Origin: Welwitschia mirabilis
Lineage: Eukaryota > Gnetophyta > Gnetopsida > Welwitschiales
Assembly: GCA_051453625.1 (NCBI GenBank)
Contig: JBOZIK010000001.1
Span: 152,427,101 to 152,491,100, forward strand
Direction of reading: 5' to 3'
DNA length: 64,000 nucleotides
Within the stretch, counting starts at the first letter, position 1; every line of letters begins with the position of its first letter. The notes under the pieces were generated by a model, which saw nothing but the letters and a program-made list of their open reading frames with translations, had not been told where the DNA came from and did no database searches. The translations under genes were made by a program, and so were the position numbers. This document shows, in pieces, positions 13,401 through 25,752 of this stretch.

Positions 13401-13849
13401 TTAGATGTACAATGTTAACTATAACTTAAAATCAAAGATGAGCAACTACTTTTATTTCATGAAAAAAAAGGAATTACATTACATGGAGAAAAGAAAGTCA
13501 AATATAATATAAACTTATCACAGCTAGCCTTGAAGCTAGCCCATTCCCAAAGGGGTAAATTACAAAGATATGATCATTAATGCTTTAATATTTTTAACTA
13601 TTTTACTAGCCAAAAATTCTTACAAATGAAGGTTCTTATCCCTTTCTATAAGTGAAAATAGAGTAAGGATTCCTGGATTAGGGTTTTAAAATCTAGGGTT
13701 TTACAAGTGGAATTTGATACTACCACACATTTTCTAAGGTTTTTCTTTTCCTCAAAACTCTATTACTTAATCTCTCTTTAGTGTGTTAATCAATGTTATT
13801 TATTTGAATAGTATCCTAAAGCTTTCTTGATGGTTGTACTTCCTCTTCC
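10407..13849. other. AT-rich region with no recognisable gene
   Basis: Stops in every frame. On the minus strand near 12,190-12,250 there is a faint zinc-knuckle-like pattern (CIRC, then DISLES after a stop), too weak to assign. No LTR pair or tandem array was found. Confidence 0.4.
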
Positions 13850-14680
13850 TCATTATTTGTTAAGGTCTAAAATGGCACTAGAATTTGGATTATTCTTTTC
13901 CTTCCATTCTTTAAGGTAAATCATAGTACATGTATGGGTCTCATCCTCTTTCTTATTATGCTAGTAGTTCTTCATCTTGTTCTTGGATTTTTCATATAAG
14001 ATACATGCCTCTTTTTTATCCTCTGCTTCAACTTTTTCTTTTCCTAGATTTGTCCCTAACATGACTCTTCTTCATAGAGTTTGAGCATATTCTATCCATT
14101 CATGTGCACCCATTAGGTGGGTTCTCTGACTTTTCACATGACCCACATATCACTATTAGAATTTTACATTTAACATTCAGTGTGAATTTCTCCATTTATA
14201 TTGGAATCTAATGGATTAGTTTTGTTTAACTACCTTCAAACTTGTCTAAATACAAAACCTAGCTAGGACTAACTACATTTTCTCTGTAGTGATTTGGTAA
14301 CATTAATGAGTTCTCCAAACTAGGAGGCTATATTTTTCAGTAACTTGCTATCCTAGAATTTCACTAAGAACTTGGAAATCCTAATCTAAGTTTAAACTTT
14401 TTAAAATAGATTTGCGTCTGATTATATCCTTGAGGCCTATTTAGCTAAAGCAAGTCCTCTTAGTCTAAAGAATTATGGACCCCTTACTATTACTTTGTCT
14501 GTATCCTTTCTATTATCAAACTAAAATAGTACTATACCCTTTACTATGGTAATAACTTGAACTCTACTAACTCCTGTCTATTTAGTGACTACCCAATCTT
14601 CGATAAGATCTAATCTTGACCTCGGGCATGAAGAAATGAACTTACCTCTAAGGGTAAAATGGAGTTTTATTTTAATTTTT
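13850..14680 (-). pseudogene. L1-type LINE ORF1 relic (DUF4283-like plus CCHC knuckle)
   Basis: Read on the minus strand, 14,680 down to 14,280 carries the plant LINE ORF1 pattern: KVIVRGP, FFRLRGLALAK (the 'gpWff.g..l.l..W' block), then DSKLLKNIAS, FGELINVTKSLQRK. This is followed at 14,147-14,106 by CGSCEKSENPPNGC, a CX2CX4HX4C knuckle in which GH has become EN (G-to-A on the coding strand). Further down lies a polar tail. The protein would bind RNA and accompany LINE RNA. Stops interrupt every block. The matching endonuclease and reverse transcriptase were not found downstream (lower coordinates), so this is a fragment. Confidence 0.75.
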
Positions 14681-14949
14681 ACATATGCATTATCATCTAT
14701 ATCAAACACCAATATGCTACCATCCTTGAATAAATTCACTTTCTTCATTTCTAAGGATTGTTTTTACTTGAGAAATAAACCCTCAAAATACTAAAATATA
14801 AAATTTACTATAAATTTTATTACCTAATAACAAATTCCCTTTCAATGCTAACAATTTTTCTGGTGCCTCTCCTTGGCCTTGTTTATGCACTGCTACCACT
14901 TATCACATCCATTTTTATGATACCATTTTAACTATATAAACCATCAAGA

Positions 14950-16580
14950 TTATAGATTTAAGTGATAAGTGAATATATGTTTTCACTAATGCACACTTAA
15001 AAAATGAACATTTTAGTATTATCATGAGGGAAGCATTCACTAGGGACATTAAGCTTTTATAATCATTTTCAAAGCTTTTTTCCCCTAATAATAGAATTGT
15101 ATGCCTTAGAAAGATTAATAAATCATATGAAAATGTATCTATTATTATCTCTTACAACCTTAATGAAATGTCAAAGGCTCGTAAAGTGGTCAATTTTAAA
15201 GTTATTATAATAGAAATTTTTCTAAGAGATAGCTCTAGTCTTATTTTTTTAAATCCAAGTATCAATTTGCTTATCGTGCCCATCAATTTAGCAAAACTAG
15301 TATTAATGAAAATAAGTCTATAGTTATTTAGATAATGTCTTTGTTCTTTTTTAAATAACGCAATTACTTTTTAATTCTCATCATTTGTTAAGATATTTTT
15401 ATAGCATTGTCTTAATCGTATTCCAAATCATTTTAGCTAATGACTATCTTCCTTCTTTAAACTTATTTACATAATGACTATTCATTCATTAAAGTAATTC
15501 TACACACATATACTCTACATCTACTACTTTTTCTAAATTCAATCTTCATGTCCCTTTCACTATTTCATTTAGGATTGATTGAATACTATGACCCATGACT
15601 TCCAGTAAGTTTCATGATTATCATAGATGAAATGATTGTTTTTTATGTTTTTAATTTCATAAAGGGAATTCTAAATTCTATTCACTTCTTTTTTTTTATA
15701 GAATAACTTTCAAAAATTATCAAATTCTCTTTTGATTGCATAAAGAAAGTATTCTATTGTTTCATAAATGAATTATTTTCTTCTTTCTACTAATTAATTT
15801 ATTATAACTTATAGCCATAATTTTTCCCCCTCCGAGATCATGTGTATCTTTTTATAGTTAATAATTTATTTTTGCAATATTTATCAAACCAAGTATTTTA
15901 ATGCTAACTTTTGTTTCTTTCTTACATGCTTCGATATATCTATTAGAATTTAAGAAAGATATTTTTCTTTAAATCCCAAATCCAATATATTTTGAAGTTC
16001 TTCCTTGTATAGGTATACACAAGCATATGTTGAGTGCATTTGATTGTTTTTTCTTTGTACCTTCTTTGAGTTGAATAATAAATCACCAATGATGATGTCA
16101 AAACTAAACTAAAAAAATCACTTATTTTGAATATCTACATTATATATGTTCTTCGAGGTGGACAGAAGAATATTAATACAAGATTCACCTTGATGCCTAA
16201 TAAAAGTGTATAACTTGGAACCTAGAAAATGAATCCTTTTATTTAAGATTAATAGGTTTATTTCTTGGCCTAATCTTAGTAGTTATTATTTCCTCTTATT
16301 CATAATATCATCTTATGTTATTGTACTCTAATATTCATTACTACTAGCTCCTAGCCCTACATTACTAAACCTACATTCCAATATTACAAATTGTTTTTTT
16401 TCACATACAAGCATTAAAGTATCCACAAATAAAAAATTTTCTTTGCAATAAAACTTTAACAAAATTGTTGTTAAGAAATAAAAATTAGGAAAATAGTATA
16501 GTATTTCATGGTAAGAATAAAAGTAGAAGAAGTTATAAAAAAATCTTTTAGTCCATGAGATATTTAAATCTAACAAAATT
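14950..16580 (-). pseudogene. Second non-LTR retrotransposon relic: endonuclease and reverse transcriptase
   Basis: On the minus strand, 15,370-15,260 reads VIALFKKEQRHYLNNYRLI followed by FAKLMGTI, the start of a non-LTR reverse transcriptase ('vipifKKg..d..NYRpIsl'). Near 15,140-15,090 a neighbouring frame reads FINLSKAYNSIIRGKKAL, the 'FiDlskAfDsv' catalytic block with D changed to N. At the upstream end (16,400-16,350) QFVILECRFSNVGLG looks like the 'GDFNA..G' motif of the AP-type endonuclease. The NYRLI and FINLSKAYNSI motifs differ from the L1 copies in this window and suggest an RTE- or L2-like clade. The clade call is tentative; the RT call is firm. Confidence 0.7.
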
Positions 16581-16662
16581 AACTATGTCTGTTAGCTTTT
16601 ACAGCTTTGGTATAGTGTTTAAAGTTTTATCTAATAAAGGAGATTATGCCTTTTGATGGCCT

Positions 16663-17571
16663 TATTGCATCTTCTAATTATCTATTAATGATTAAAAATG
16701 TTTTAAGTAAACATAATGTATTATATGATTTCTATAAGTATGGAAGAAACTTTGAATGCTTGGACACACAAAGGACCAATGCAAAATATCTAAAAATCAC
16801 TAACTACATATTGCTTAAATTCAACTCTATATTTTAGAAGCATTTTAAGATTTTAGTAGGCATTTGTCTATTTAAATTTTAGGCTCAGTCATCTAAATAC
16901 CTTTACACTACTTCAGATTCACTAGAAGGTTGACCAACTTAAAATCAAGATTGATAATAAGAGATGGATTAGATCATGCACTTAGGTATCATTATAGATA
17001 GCCATAAGAAAGTCAAAGTGACTTTTTTTTTTTAGCATTACAATCCCAAATAATAATTCTTACTCATTCAAATTGTTATGCAACTTGGAATCACTACAAT
17101 AGCTATAGTTCACATTCTGTATAATATAAATACTCTTATATATAAAAGTATTTTTTTAGACTGTTAATTTTGTATCTTATGAATAAAATACATACCTCTT
17201 ATCTTCTTAATTATCATATAATTATTTTATCATCTTTTTAAATTATAAAAACATTATATAAATCTTTAAGGCTAAGAATTGCCATAAAATGTCATTGTAT
17301 GATTAAGAACTACTCAAAAGTCCTAGATGGCTTTATTTATAAATGAAGGAAAACATGATTATTTTCAATATTGTTGTGTGCTTTTATTATGTTCACTACT
17401 TTATATTATTATTATACATAATTTTACTTATTTCATATCTTAATTATTACATAGTGTAATTTTTACCTTTATCATATATTAAGGTGTGTTAATCTTGTTA
17501 AATAATCAAATAGCAAAAAATTATCTTGATTATGTTATTCATCCCTTCCCTCTAGGATAACTAATCGTAAT
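16663..17571 (+). repeat. 5' LTR of element C
   Basis: Starts TATTGCAT (originally probably TGTTGCAT). The best-conserved part is 17,150-17,550, including GTTCACTACTTTATATTATT and TTACCTTTATCATATATTAA, both repeated in the 3' LTR. The right end is set by the primer-binding site and is accurate to a few bases. Confidence 0.75.
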
Positions 17572-17574
17572 AAT

Positions 17575-17586
17575 TGATTTCAAAGC
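17575..17586 (+). other. Primer-binding site of element C
   Basis: TGATTTCAAAGC, compared with the initiator-Met site TGGTATCAGAGC, has three differences, two of them G-to-A. It lies three bases after the inferred LTR end. Confidence 0.6.
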
Positions 17587-17599
17587 TTTTGTAAAGGTA

Positions 17600-18760
17600 T
17601 TCTTTCATAATTTTTATTATTAATTAGATAATCAAAAATGGAAGATTAACTAATCAACTATCCCCTATACTTTAGTGTAGATAACTATGAATTATAGAAG
17701 ACTAGAATGAAAGTGTTTATTAATGCTACAAGGTTTGATTATTAGACTATGATGAAGATAAAATTTGAACCACCTACAAAAGAGCATAACCATTGATGAA
17801 GTTGATTTACTAGTTGTGAAGGAAAAAAAGAGATGACAAAAATGAAGAGATAGATGTTTCTATGCTTAACAAGAAATCCATAAATGCACTATGTTGTAGA
17901 TTGAATCCAAATGATATAAATAGGTAAGAAACTTTACTATAGCTAAAGAATTTTGCAAATATTTATAGATCACATATGAAGCATTGTTCAAATTGAAAAG
18001 ATGGAGAAACCATGTAAGAAAGTATAGAAAATGTACAACATTACAACTTGGGATAGTAATAGAAATTCAACTTAGAATGAGATTTGTCATGATAAAAGGT
18101 TATGTTTAATGGCTTTCACTTCAAATCATTCTTTATTTTTGTCTTTTTTTCATAATGATTTTGATTTATTTAACCCTTGGGAGTATAAACTAAAGAAATA
18201 CTCTAGATATTTCAATCATTAATTATTAATATGAAGATACAAGTGAAGATGATGGGAAAGATTGGTTTCCCACTTGTGATGAAGGACAATAAGATAAGAA
18301 TATCGATTAAGTACAAGATGAAGAAGGAGATGATAATGCACTTAAACAAGCTTATAAGGAATTATATTAATAAAGAAAAAATATTTTAAAAAGAAAACTT
18401 TCTTCTTAAGAAAAACATTGTAGAGCTAAAAGAGGAAATAAAATCAACTTGAAATTAGCTTGATCAACTAGGGAATAAGGTAACACCTAGGACTTCATGC
18501 AGTAAGAAAGATGCTATCTATCTTTAAGGGCTTATCAAAGCAAAGGAAGAGGAATTTAGGTATCCATTAAATAGAATTAATAAATTACATAACATTATTT
18601 TTAAGTTATCTATAAGAAACTAATTATGAAAAAGACGTTGTTAAAACAAATATTACCTTTAGAAAAAAGTGATCTTAGATATCTACCTTCATCCACCTTT
18701 ATACTTGATTCATTAGACAAATTAACTTCATTTCCAAATGATAACATATCTCTTGAAAAT
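17600..18760 (+). pseudogene. gag relic of element C (copia type)
   Basis: Around 17,850-18,000 the frame reads NKKSINALCCRLNPNDINR, then across a frame change IAKEFCKYL, ITYEALFKLKRW. This matches the plant copia gag pattern 'nkkAmnaLy..Lnp.efnri..c.tAKeiWd.L...yEGt..vk'. Further on (18,240-18,500) there is an acidic and then lysine-rich stretch like the carboxy-terminal half of gag. Frequent stops show it is dead. No zinc knuckle was found. Confidence 0.7.
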
Positions 18761-19359
18761 GTCTCAAGAAAAGGTGATTTACAGCCTTACTCTTATCAAT
18801 TTTAATATGGTAAAAAGAATAGAAAATAATTTATATGTTATGTTTTTAATAGAATTGGTCATGATAAATTATATTATAGATATACTACTTACTTTAGAAA
18901 GTTTGATTCTATGTAATGTTTTTGGTTTATTTCTAAAAGATCAAAATTTGATTTTAGATGGAGTAATGGTAGAAACCATGTCTCTTAATGACATTCACTT
19001 GTAATACATCCCTTATCATATTTTCATGTAGTATCTACCAATTTTCCCCTTTAAATAACTATACCTTTTAATTGTTTTCCAAATTTAAAATCCCTTTACT
19101 ATGTCTTTGTGAATAAAATTTCTATCCAAAATTTACATTTAACTACTAGCACCTTCATCCTTATCATTGGCGACAAAGAGAGAGGGGTGGGGAATGAGGA
19201 AGATTATGATATTAAAATATTTATGACTATAAGTATCTTTATAAACTATAGAATCTACTCTATTAATTATTACATGAAGTGGAAATATTTAGGTAGAGCA
19301 TAGATCAAGAGAAAGCATCAAAGAAAATTTTGTTATCATCAATGACCAGGGGATGGATT

Positions 19360-20309
19360 ATTGCATATTTTGATTAATAATAAAATATTATTTTAAGTAA
19401 AATAAAGGTAATGTATTATATAATTTCTACAAGCCTTAAAGAAATTTTGTATGGTTGGACACATAAAGAATAAGGGAAAGAAGGAAAAATCACTTGAATG
19501 GTCAATTGCATCTTACTTAGGGATTGACCACTTATTATAGTTGCATTTTAAGATTTTAATTCATGGTTGACCATCTAAATTCATGGGTTGAATGCTTAAA
19601 TATTTTTTCATAACTCATCTTTCCTATGGGGTTGACTAGATCAAAACTAATGCTGATTGATAAGGGGTTAGTTGGCTATTATCAAGGGGTTAACCATCAT
19701 GACTGAGTTATAACTACATGTAACTATTAGAAAGGAAAATATGATTATTTTCTATAGCATTTAAATCCCAAATAACTATTCTAAATCATTCTAATAGCTA
19801 CATATCTTGGAATCATAATCTATAATAGCCAAAATTTACCTTCTATATAATGTAAATGCTATTTTATATAACCTATTTTTTAATCATAATTTTCGTATCT
19901 TGTGGGAAAAAGGCATATTTCTTATCTTCTTGCTTATTATATCATTCTTTTATCATATTTTTAATTTAGAGAACTACATTTTATAAATCTTGAAGGATAA
20001 GCATTGCCATAAAATCCCATTATATGATTGAAGACTAATGGAAAGTCTTGTTGAAGTGTCGTAATGACTTGATTCACCCATAAAGGAAAATAGGCTTGTC
20101 TTCAATACTATTGTATTCTTTTATTTTGTTCACTACTTTATATTATTATTGTATACAAGTTTACTTAATTAATATCTTAATCTTTTTATAGTGTAATTCT
20201 TACCTTTATCATATATTAAGATGTGGTTATTATGTTAAATGACCAAATAATAAAAGATTACCTTAGCTATCTTATTCCAACCTTTCCTTCAAGGTAGGCT
20301 ATGCTAAAA
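19360..20309 (+). repeat. 3' LTR of element C
   Basis: Begins TATTGCATATTTTGATTAAT after the purine-rich GGGGATGGA and ends near GCTAAAA just before the target duplication GGTCT. It is less AT-drifted than the 5' copy and contains several GGTTGAC/GGTTAAC words near 19,580-19,690. Confidence 0.75.
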
Positions 20310-20314
20310 GGTCT

Positions 20315-21588
20315 TCCTCTTCTTTTTTTTCTACTATTATATACAACAAACTTGTATAAATTTGGAACTTTCAAATCAACAAGAGTTTTTTCAAATCTCC
20401 ATAAGATCAAAAATATCAAAGCTACCAAAGGAACCTACACCATTTAGAGCAATTACTTTGCATGTTATACCACCTTTGATAATCATGTATCCATAACGGA
20501 AGCTCTTTATGCATTTTTTAAACTACTTGCTTATCGAATCACTATCACATTATTTGTGTTTTAAGGGGAAAACATTTATCCCTCCTACGCTTTTTGGAAT
20601 TTTTACCATTATTATTTATTTTTCATAATTCTTTTTTGATAAAGTTTTCATTAATCCAAATTTTCTAATCTTTAAGGTTATTGCAATTAGCCCCGATATT
20701 TTCTCTACTATGGACATCATCAATTTTACAATAGTATGTCTTAGTTTATCCTATTTTCTTATAATTCTATATGTGTTTTCAATCAATGGTATAAAAACAT
20801 GCATCATTTCTTAGAAAAATTTAGGCATTCTTTGACACATATCATCATCACTATTTCTCGACGTTCTTACAATTTGAATATTAAAATCTTTTTCTTTTTT
20901 ACTCGTATTTTCTAATAGTTTTACCAATCATTGGAGAAACTTCTAAATTTTGTTAATTATTGTTTGATATTGTTATTCACTTTTGCTTCTATGCTCTCCA
21001 ACTTTTTTAATGTCTCCTTTTGTATTTTTATAAGAGTTTCCTTCATGTGCTTAAAAAACTTATTGAAATGGCCTTGTAATATCTTTTTGACCATTATGAT
21101 AAGCCAAAAACTTAATTAGTAAGTGATTTTACTAAACCATTTGCTATTCACTATTTAACTTTCATTCTTTCTTGGTTTACAATCAAAATCTCTTAGCGTC
21201 GAAAAAATGCTTCAAAATTTTCTCATAGGATTCAAATAAACTCATCCTATCCCTTTTCTATTTCTTTTGATTTTGTATCTATCATGAAATTTCTAAATCA
21301 TGCAAGAAGATTGGTTTTCAATATGTATAATCAAACCTTATTTGACCTCAGAAAATTAATTAATAATTTTTAATAAGACACCTTTAATATTTACTTATAA
21401 CATAGTAGCCAATGGTGTAGTATTTTAACTATTAGGATGTCCATCCTTTATTTAGGAGGTTGCAAACAATCACTAAAAGTTCTAACTTCATATCACTTGA
21501 AGTTTTGATTTTAACATCCATCTACTTATATACTAGCATTCCACTCCCATGTTCATACCACTTAGTTTTAACTTGAACATCCCTACTT
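20315..21588. other. Unassigned region with a coiled-coil-like coding trace
   Basis: Mostly AT-rich. On the minus strand, 21,090 down to 20,960 stays open and reads LQGHFNKFFKHMKETLIKIQ followed by KETLKKLESIEAKVNNNIKQ, a strongly amphipathic, probably coiled-coil segment that continues beyond one stop. I do not recognise the family; a gag-like or structural transposon protein is possible. No other feature seen. Confidence 0.35.
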
Positions 21589-22078
21589 ACTAGCTTAAAT
21601 GTATATTCAATATACATCTAATATTGACTGAGAGATATCAATTTCTCCCACCTTTTGAACCAGGGTAAAAGCATTAACCTAATTGCATTTTTCCTCCACA
21701 TTAGTGTTGACTTTAATCATGGTAAAGGTTGATTTTTCCCATAGTCAATGTTGACTTTAATTTTAAAGTCAAGTTGGCCCTTTATCAAAAGTCAATGCCT
21801 TGTTTTTGACCAAAATCTTTAGGGAAATTTTGACCAAGAGAAGGAAAATTTTGGTCAAGAGAGAGGCATTGAATTTAGGTGATTTATCAACATTGACTTT
21901 ATAATTAAAGCTAATGTTCACTATGGGCAAAGTCAATTTTCACTAGGGTTAAAGTTAACATCAACATGGAGGCAAAATATAATTAGATTAATGCTTGTAC
22001 CCTCTTCTGAAAGGTAGTAGAAATTGATATCTGTCAGCCAAATATTAGATGTATGTATAATATACAATTAAGCTAGTG
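21589..22078. mobile_element. Foldback (MITE-like) element, copy 1
   Basis: A non-coding element of about 490 bp whose two halves are inverted repeats. The left end ACTAGCTTAAATGTATATT is matched by the reverse complement of the right end AATATACAATTAAGCTAGT. Towards the centre TTGACCAAAAT (21806-21816) pairs with ATTTTGGTCAA (21848-21858). It carries ten TTGAC/GTCAA cores, the core of the WRKY-binding W-box. Copy 2 lies at 28,986-29,506. No transposase is encoded, so movement would have needed enzymes in trans. The exact ends and target duplication are not resolved. Confidence 0.75.
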
Positions 22079-22515
22079 GTCATGAGTCATTAATTGCTAG
22101 TAAGAAAATTTAATGAACATTATTGCTAATAAATGGTTTAAAAATATAGTTTATAAGAAATGAACTAATTTTTCCCTTTATTTTGATGCAAGCAATAAAA
22201 TATCATAAGAATATCTTAAAAGCAAATTTTTGAAGAATGTATTTTATGTCATAGAAATTGAAAAAAATTAATTTATTATACAAATAAACAAAATTATATA
22301 CTACATAACTGATTTATGTATCAAAAAAAAAGTATGAAATACATTGATTTTAATTTAGTATCACAATTGAAAAGGATACCGTTGAACCACACATTAGATA
22401 TGTATGAGATATATATGTTAGGTGGTGGACATATGCGACTTTAGTAAGTAATGAATATTTACAAAAACGTAATTTTTATTTTATTTGAAGTTATCTATAA
22501 ATTATGTATTAAGAT
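22079..22515. other. AT-rich spacer without recognisable feature
   Basis: Sequence between the foldback element and the minisatellite. No open reading frame or repeat structure seen. Confidence 0.4.
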
Positions 22516-22940
22516 AATGGGACCATCGTGTAATGGAAAGGAAAAGTTAAAACATTAATAAATGAAATTAAAATCATAAATGAATTAAGAAAACAGGGTC
22601 ATTATGTAGTGAAAAGGAAAGTCAAAGTATCAAGAAAAAAAAATCCTTGGGAATCATAAATGACCTAAGAGAATGGGGTCATTGTGTAGTGGGAAAAAAG
22701 TTAAAGCATTGAGAAATAATAAGCCTTAGACTTCATAAATAACTTAAGAGAATGAGGAAATTGTTTAGTGGAGAGAAAATTTGAAGCATGTAGAAATGAA
22801 AAGCCTTGGGCTTCATGAATGATTTAAGATAATGGGTCATTAAATAGTGGGTAAAAAGCTAAACGTCAAGAAATGAAAAACCTTTGGCTGTATAAATGAC
22901 TTAACATAATAGGATTATTGTATAGTGAATTGAGAATCTG
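22516..22940. repeat. Minisatellite, unit about 79 bp, five full copies and a partial sixth
   Basis: Unit starts at about 22516, 22593, 22672, 22751, 22831 and 22908, spacing 77-80 bp. Each begins with a form of AATGGGGTCATTGTGTAGTG and includes AAGCCTTGGGCTTCATAAAT and a final TGACTTAAGA. Copies differ by scattered substitutions, so the array is old. It is not coding. Confidence 0.85.
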
Positions 22941-24485
22941 AAGAATCACATTATACTTCTCATCATAAAATAGAAGCTAAAGATTATTATCTTAGGAAAA
23001 ATAAAAAACACTTCAGGATAAAGTAAAACAGTCATAGTATTGCACTTTACATAAAGACAACACTATAGTAATCTTTATAGCTAATGATAGACACATACTA
23101 TTAAATTTTTTATTAAGTTTTTTCATGTGAATTAAAGCTAGTTTTGAAAGTCTTGAGCATGAAGATTAATGAGAGTATTGAACTACTTTTAAATATTTTG
23201 TACAAGTGTAATGTTTTAACATCAATCTGTATGTGGATATGAAGAATACTATTGTGGAGTTTTGTGACCTATATCACATTATCATGTTGAATATGAAATA
23301 CCTAAAACAAAAAGTACAACATATAGAGTTTATAATTCTTAATTCATAAATTCAATAATGATTTAGCTAAAGTAATGATTTGATGGAGGATTTGTTTATG
23401 TTTGATGGAGATTTCCTAGCAATCGCAATTGATAAGAACGGTAGAGTAGTTAATAATTCTCTTTCTCAATTTCATGCATAGTATTTAATTTATGATATAG
23501 AGTAGGATTTACCACCCCTCAAAGGATTGATTATGCATAAAATTCAACACAAATTTTGGATCAATGCAACATGAGATTTGAGATTTTGTGAAAAGTAAAG
23601 AAACAAACAGAAAAATGAATTTTCCCAAGGACGAAAGTAATGTTAAATGATGATAGATACGATAAAACATACATGAAAAATTATAAAATACATATTACAT
23701 TGTTAAATTAGATATTATAAAATTTATTGCGAGAAATGTACAACATTGTGATTCTTCTTACATATCTAATTTGCAAGAAATTACAAGTTTTGAATAATAA
23801 ACATCTAAGAACTAAAAAAATTGGAGGGAACAAAAACGTTGTAGCATCCTTTGTCAATCTATAACCTACATCAATAGAAGGATTTTTCTTACCAGGTTGC
23901 ACCTCGTTCTTGGTTGCCTTTACAAGATGGTAAATTTCTTTAATGGCAATAACTAATGTAAAGTAGAAGTTGCAAAACTTACCAACTTCACATTTGTCAT
24001 TTTTTTAAATACTTAACAACCCATTCCCAAACTATATCTACTTTTTTTAAAGTTGGAACAAGTTAATGAAATCCAAAAGAAAAAAAAAACAAATTTTAAT
24101 GTAAGGTTAGTAATCACCAAACAACAAAAGAAATAATGGGAAAAAATAAAATCAAAGGGATTAGAAAAAACTAATTATCAAAAATAGAGGCATTAATTTA
24201 ATAATTTTATTATGCATATTGTTTTTATTTCCTTATAAAACATTGTTATTACTTATTATATAAAACATTAATAAATTTATTAGTATACAAATGTAGCTTA
24301 ATTATTAATAACATTATATTATACTAGTAAGAAATAAGTCGCAATAAAAGAATTTTATTGATAAAAGTGATATGTCTTATTGCTTAATAAAATATAAAAT
24401 GATAAAACTAATAGATTTATAATAATTTTATTCATCAAAGCAGTATAGTTTATTATATATTAACATGCTAACCAATAAAATAACT
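22941..24485. other. Unassigned region; possible exon-like trace near 23,700-23,950 (minus)
   Basis: Mostly AT-rich. On the minus strand, 23,940 down to 23,708 is open and reads KEIYHLVKATKNEVQPGKK followed by NPSIDVGYRLTKDATTFLFP. The composition looks protein-like, but I do not recognise the family and see no splice pattern that would confirm an exon. The rest shows nothing. Confidence 0.3.
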
Positions 24486-24596
24486 ATTAAAAAATATGAG
24501 TATTATCATTTGGAAATGATAAGACTAGTATATAAAATAAATATTAAAAAATACAAGTATTATCATTTGGAGATGATAAGACTAATATACAAGCTC
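24486..24596. repeat. Two-copy tandem repeat of 57 bp containing a hairpin
   Basis: Copies start at 24486 and 24543. Each contains TATCATTTGG(A/G)(A)ATGATA; the first is a perfect palindrome, TATCATTT-GG-AAATGATA. Only a few substitutions separate the copies. Confidence 0.8.
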
Positions 24597-25620
24597 CAAT
24601 TTATGTGAAATATTCCAAAATTTAGCAAAATTTCTCATATGAACTTTCACAAGAAAAAACACAATTTCTTATTATGAATAGGTCTAAACCAAGATGAAAA
24701 GGGCCTCTTACGTTTCTATGAAAAAAATTCAACTACAATATTTCACTAAATTTTAATACTATGAATTCGTGTATATTTTTATTTTTATTTTTATTTATTT
24801 ACCTTATTTCTTTTGTATTTATATTTTTTATATTTAAAGTTTTTTCATATTCTTTATTTTTTAGTTTATTTAAATTTAATTATTTTATTCAAATTTAAGC
24901 GACATGTAAAAAAAACCTCGAAAGATGAAAGAATGACATAGTAAAATAGAAAAGTGAATTTTGTCTTTGGGGATTGGCCTCTTAGGGAAAAAATAATAAT
25001 TATAAAAAGTATTACATGGCAAACATAATAATTGTAAGAAGTATTACATGCTTTTATTAACAACAATATGATAGCCCTATTTATAAGCTCCTTATCATCA
25101 CATTGTTATACTTTTCATTTTCTTAATCCTATAATAACCTTTTATATGTATAAATTAAAATTGAAGATGACTTTCAAACATAGAACTTTCTTGACTAGTA
25201 TAATGTAATGGTAGCTTAAACCCAAACAACAACGTACTCTAAAGGAAACCTATATCGTAGACCTTGTCATTTAAAATAAGGAGAAAAAATTTAAAAATAA
25301 ACCAATATAAAACAAATATTTCTAAAGTAGAATATTTAAACTTTTGCTAAGATCAAGTATGCTATCTCTTTGAAGCCACACAAGTTACCTTTTCAGCCTA
25401 CCACAATTTCCTTTGAAGGAATTTCTTAATGTCACAGAGCATTCTTATAGAGGCAACTACTCAAAAACCGCAAGCAAACACAAAGCATAACAAAATAAGC
25501 AAAAATTTTGAAGTGAAACAACATTTTGTAGTTTATTCGAAAAACACAACTATTTGCATAAAAAAAGTCGCCAATGTTCATAGTAAATGCTTGTGCAAGA
25601 AGAAATACAATGATCCTTAT
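24597..25620. other. AT-rich region, nothing recognised
   Basis: Contains runs such as TTTTTATTTTTATTTTTATTT near 24,777. No coding relic was recognised on either strand. GC content starts to rise after about 25,430 as the kinase gene is approached. Confidence 0.4.
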
Positions 25621-25664
25621 TTAGCCATCATCCGTTAAGACCTTAGCCATCATCCGTCAAGACC
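25621..25664. repeat. Tandem duplication of 22 bp upstream of the kinase gene
   Basis: TTAGCCATCATCCGTTAAGACC is followed directly by the same unit with one T-to-C difference. It lies about 0.8 kb before the kinase start codon and is less decayed than the surrounding DNA. Confidence 0.85.
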
Positions 25665-25730
25665 TAGAACCCGCTAAGATACTCATCCTCTAATAAAACG
25701 GTAAGGGCCCTAGGATCTATGTGTTGCTTG

Positions 25731-25752
25731 AGCCTGAGCAAGAACTCAGGCT
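25731..25752. promoter_or_regulatory. Hairpin in the upstream region of the kinase gene
   Basis: AGCCTGAG and CTCAGGCT form a perfect 8-bp inverted repeat around a 6-base loop, CAAGAA. It lies about 720 bp before the kinase start, in the zone where GC content rises. It could be a binding site or structural element; no role is shown. Confidence 0.4.

Larger units (their letters stand above)
16658..20314 (+). mobile_element. Element C: short gag-only copia LTR retrotransposon
   Basis: Two aligned LTRs of about 0.9 kb flank an internal region of only about 1.8 kb. The flanks GGCCT (16658-16662) and GGTCT (20310-20314) are a target duplication with one C-to-T change. A primer-binding site follows the 5' LTR and a polypurine stretch (GGGGATGGA) precedes the 3' LTR. 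The interior holds a gag relic but no protease, integrase or reverse transcriptase, so the element would have depended on enzymes from a related copy. Confidence 0.8.

Noticed and set aside
22516-22940. 79-bp array as a CRISPR array
   Set aside because: The whole unit repeats with drift; there are no constant repeats separated by unique spacers, and the sequence is plant nuclear.
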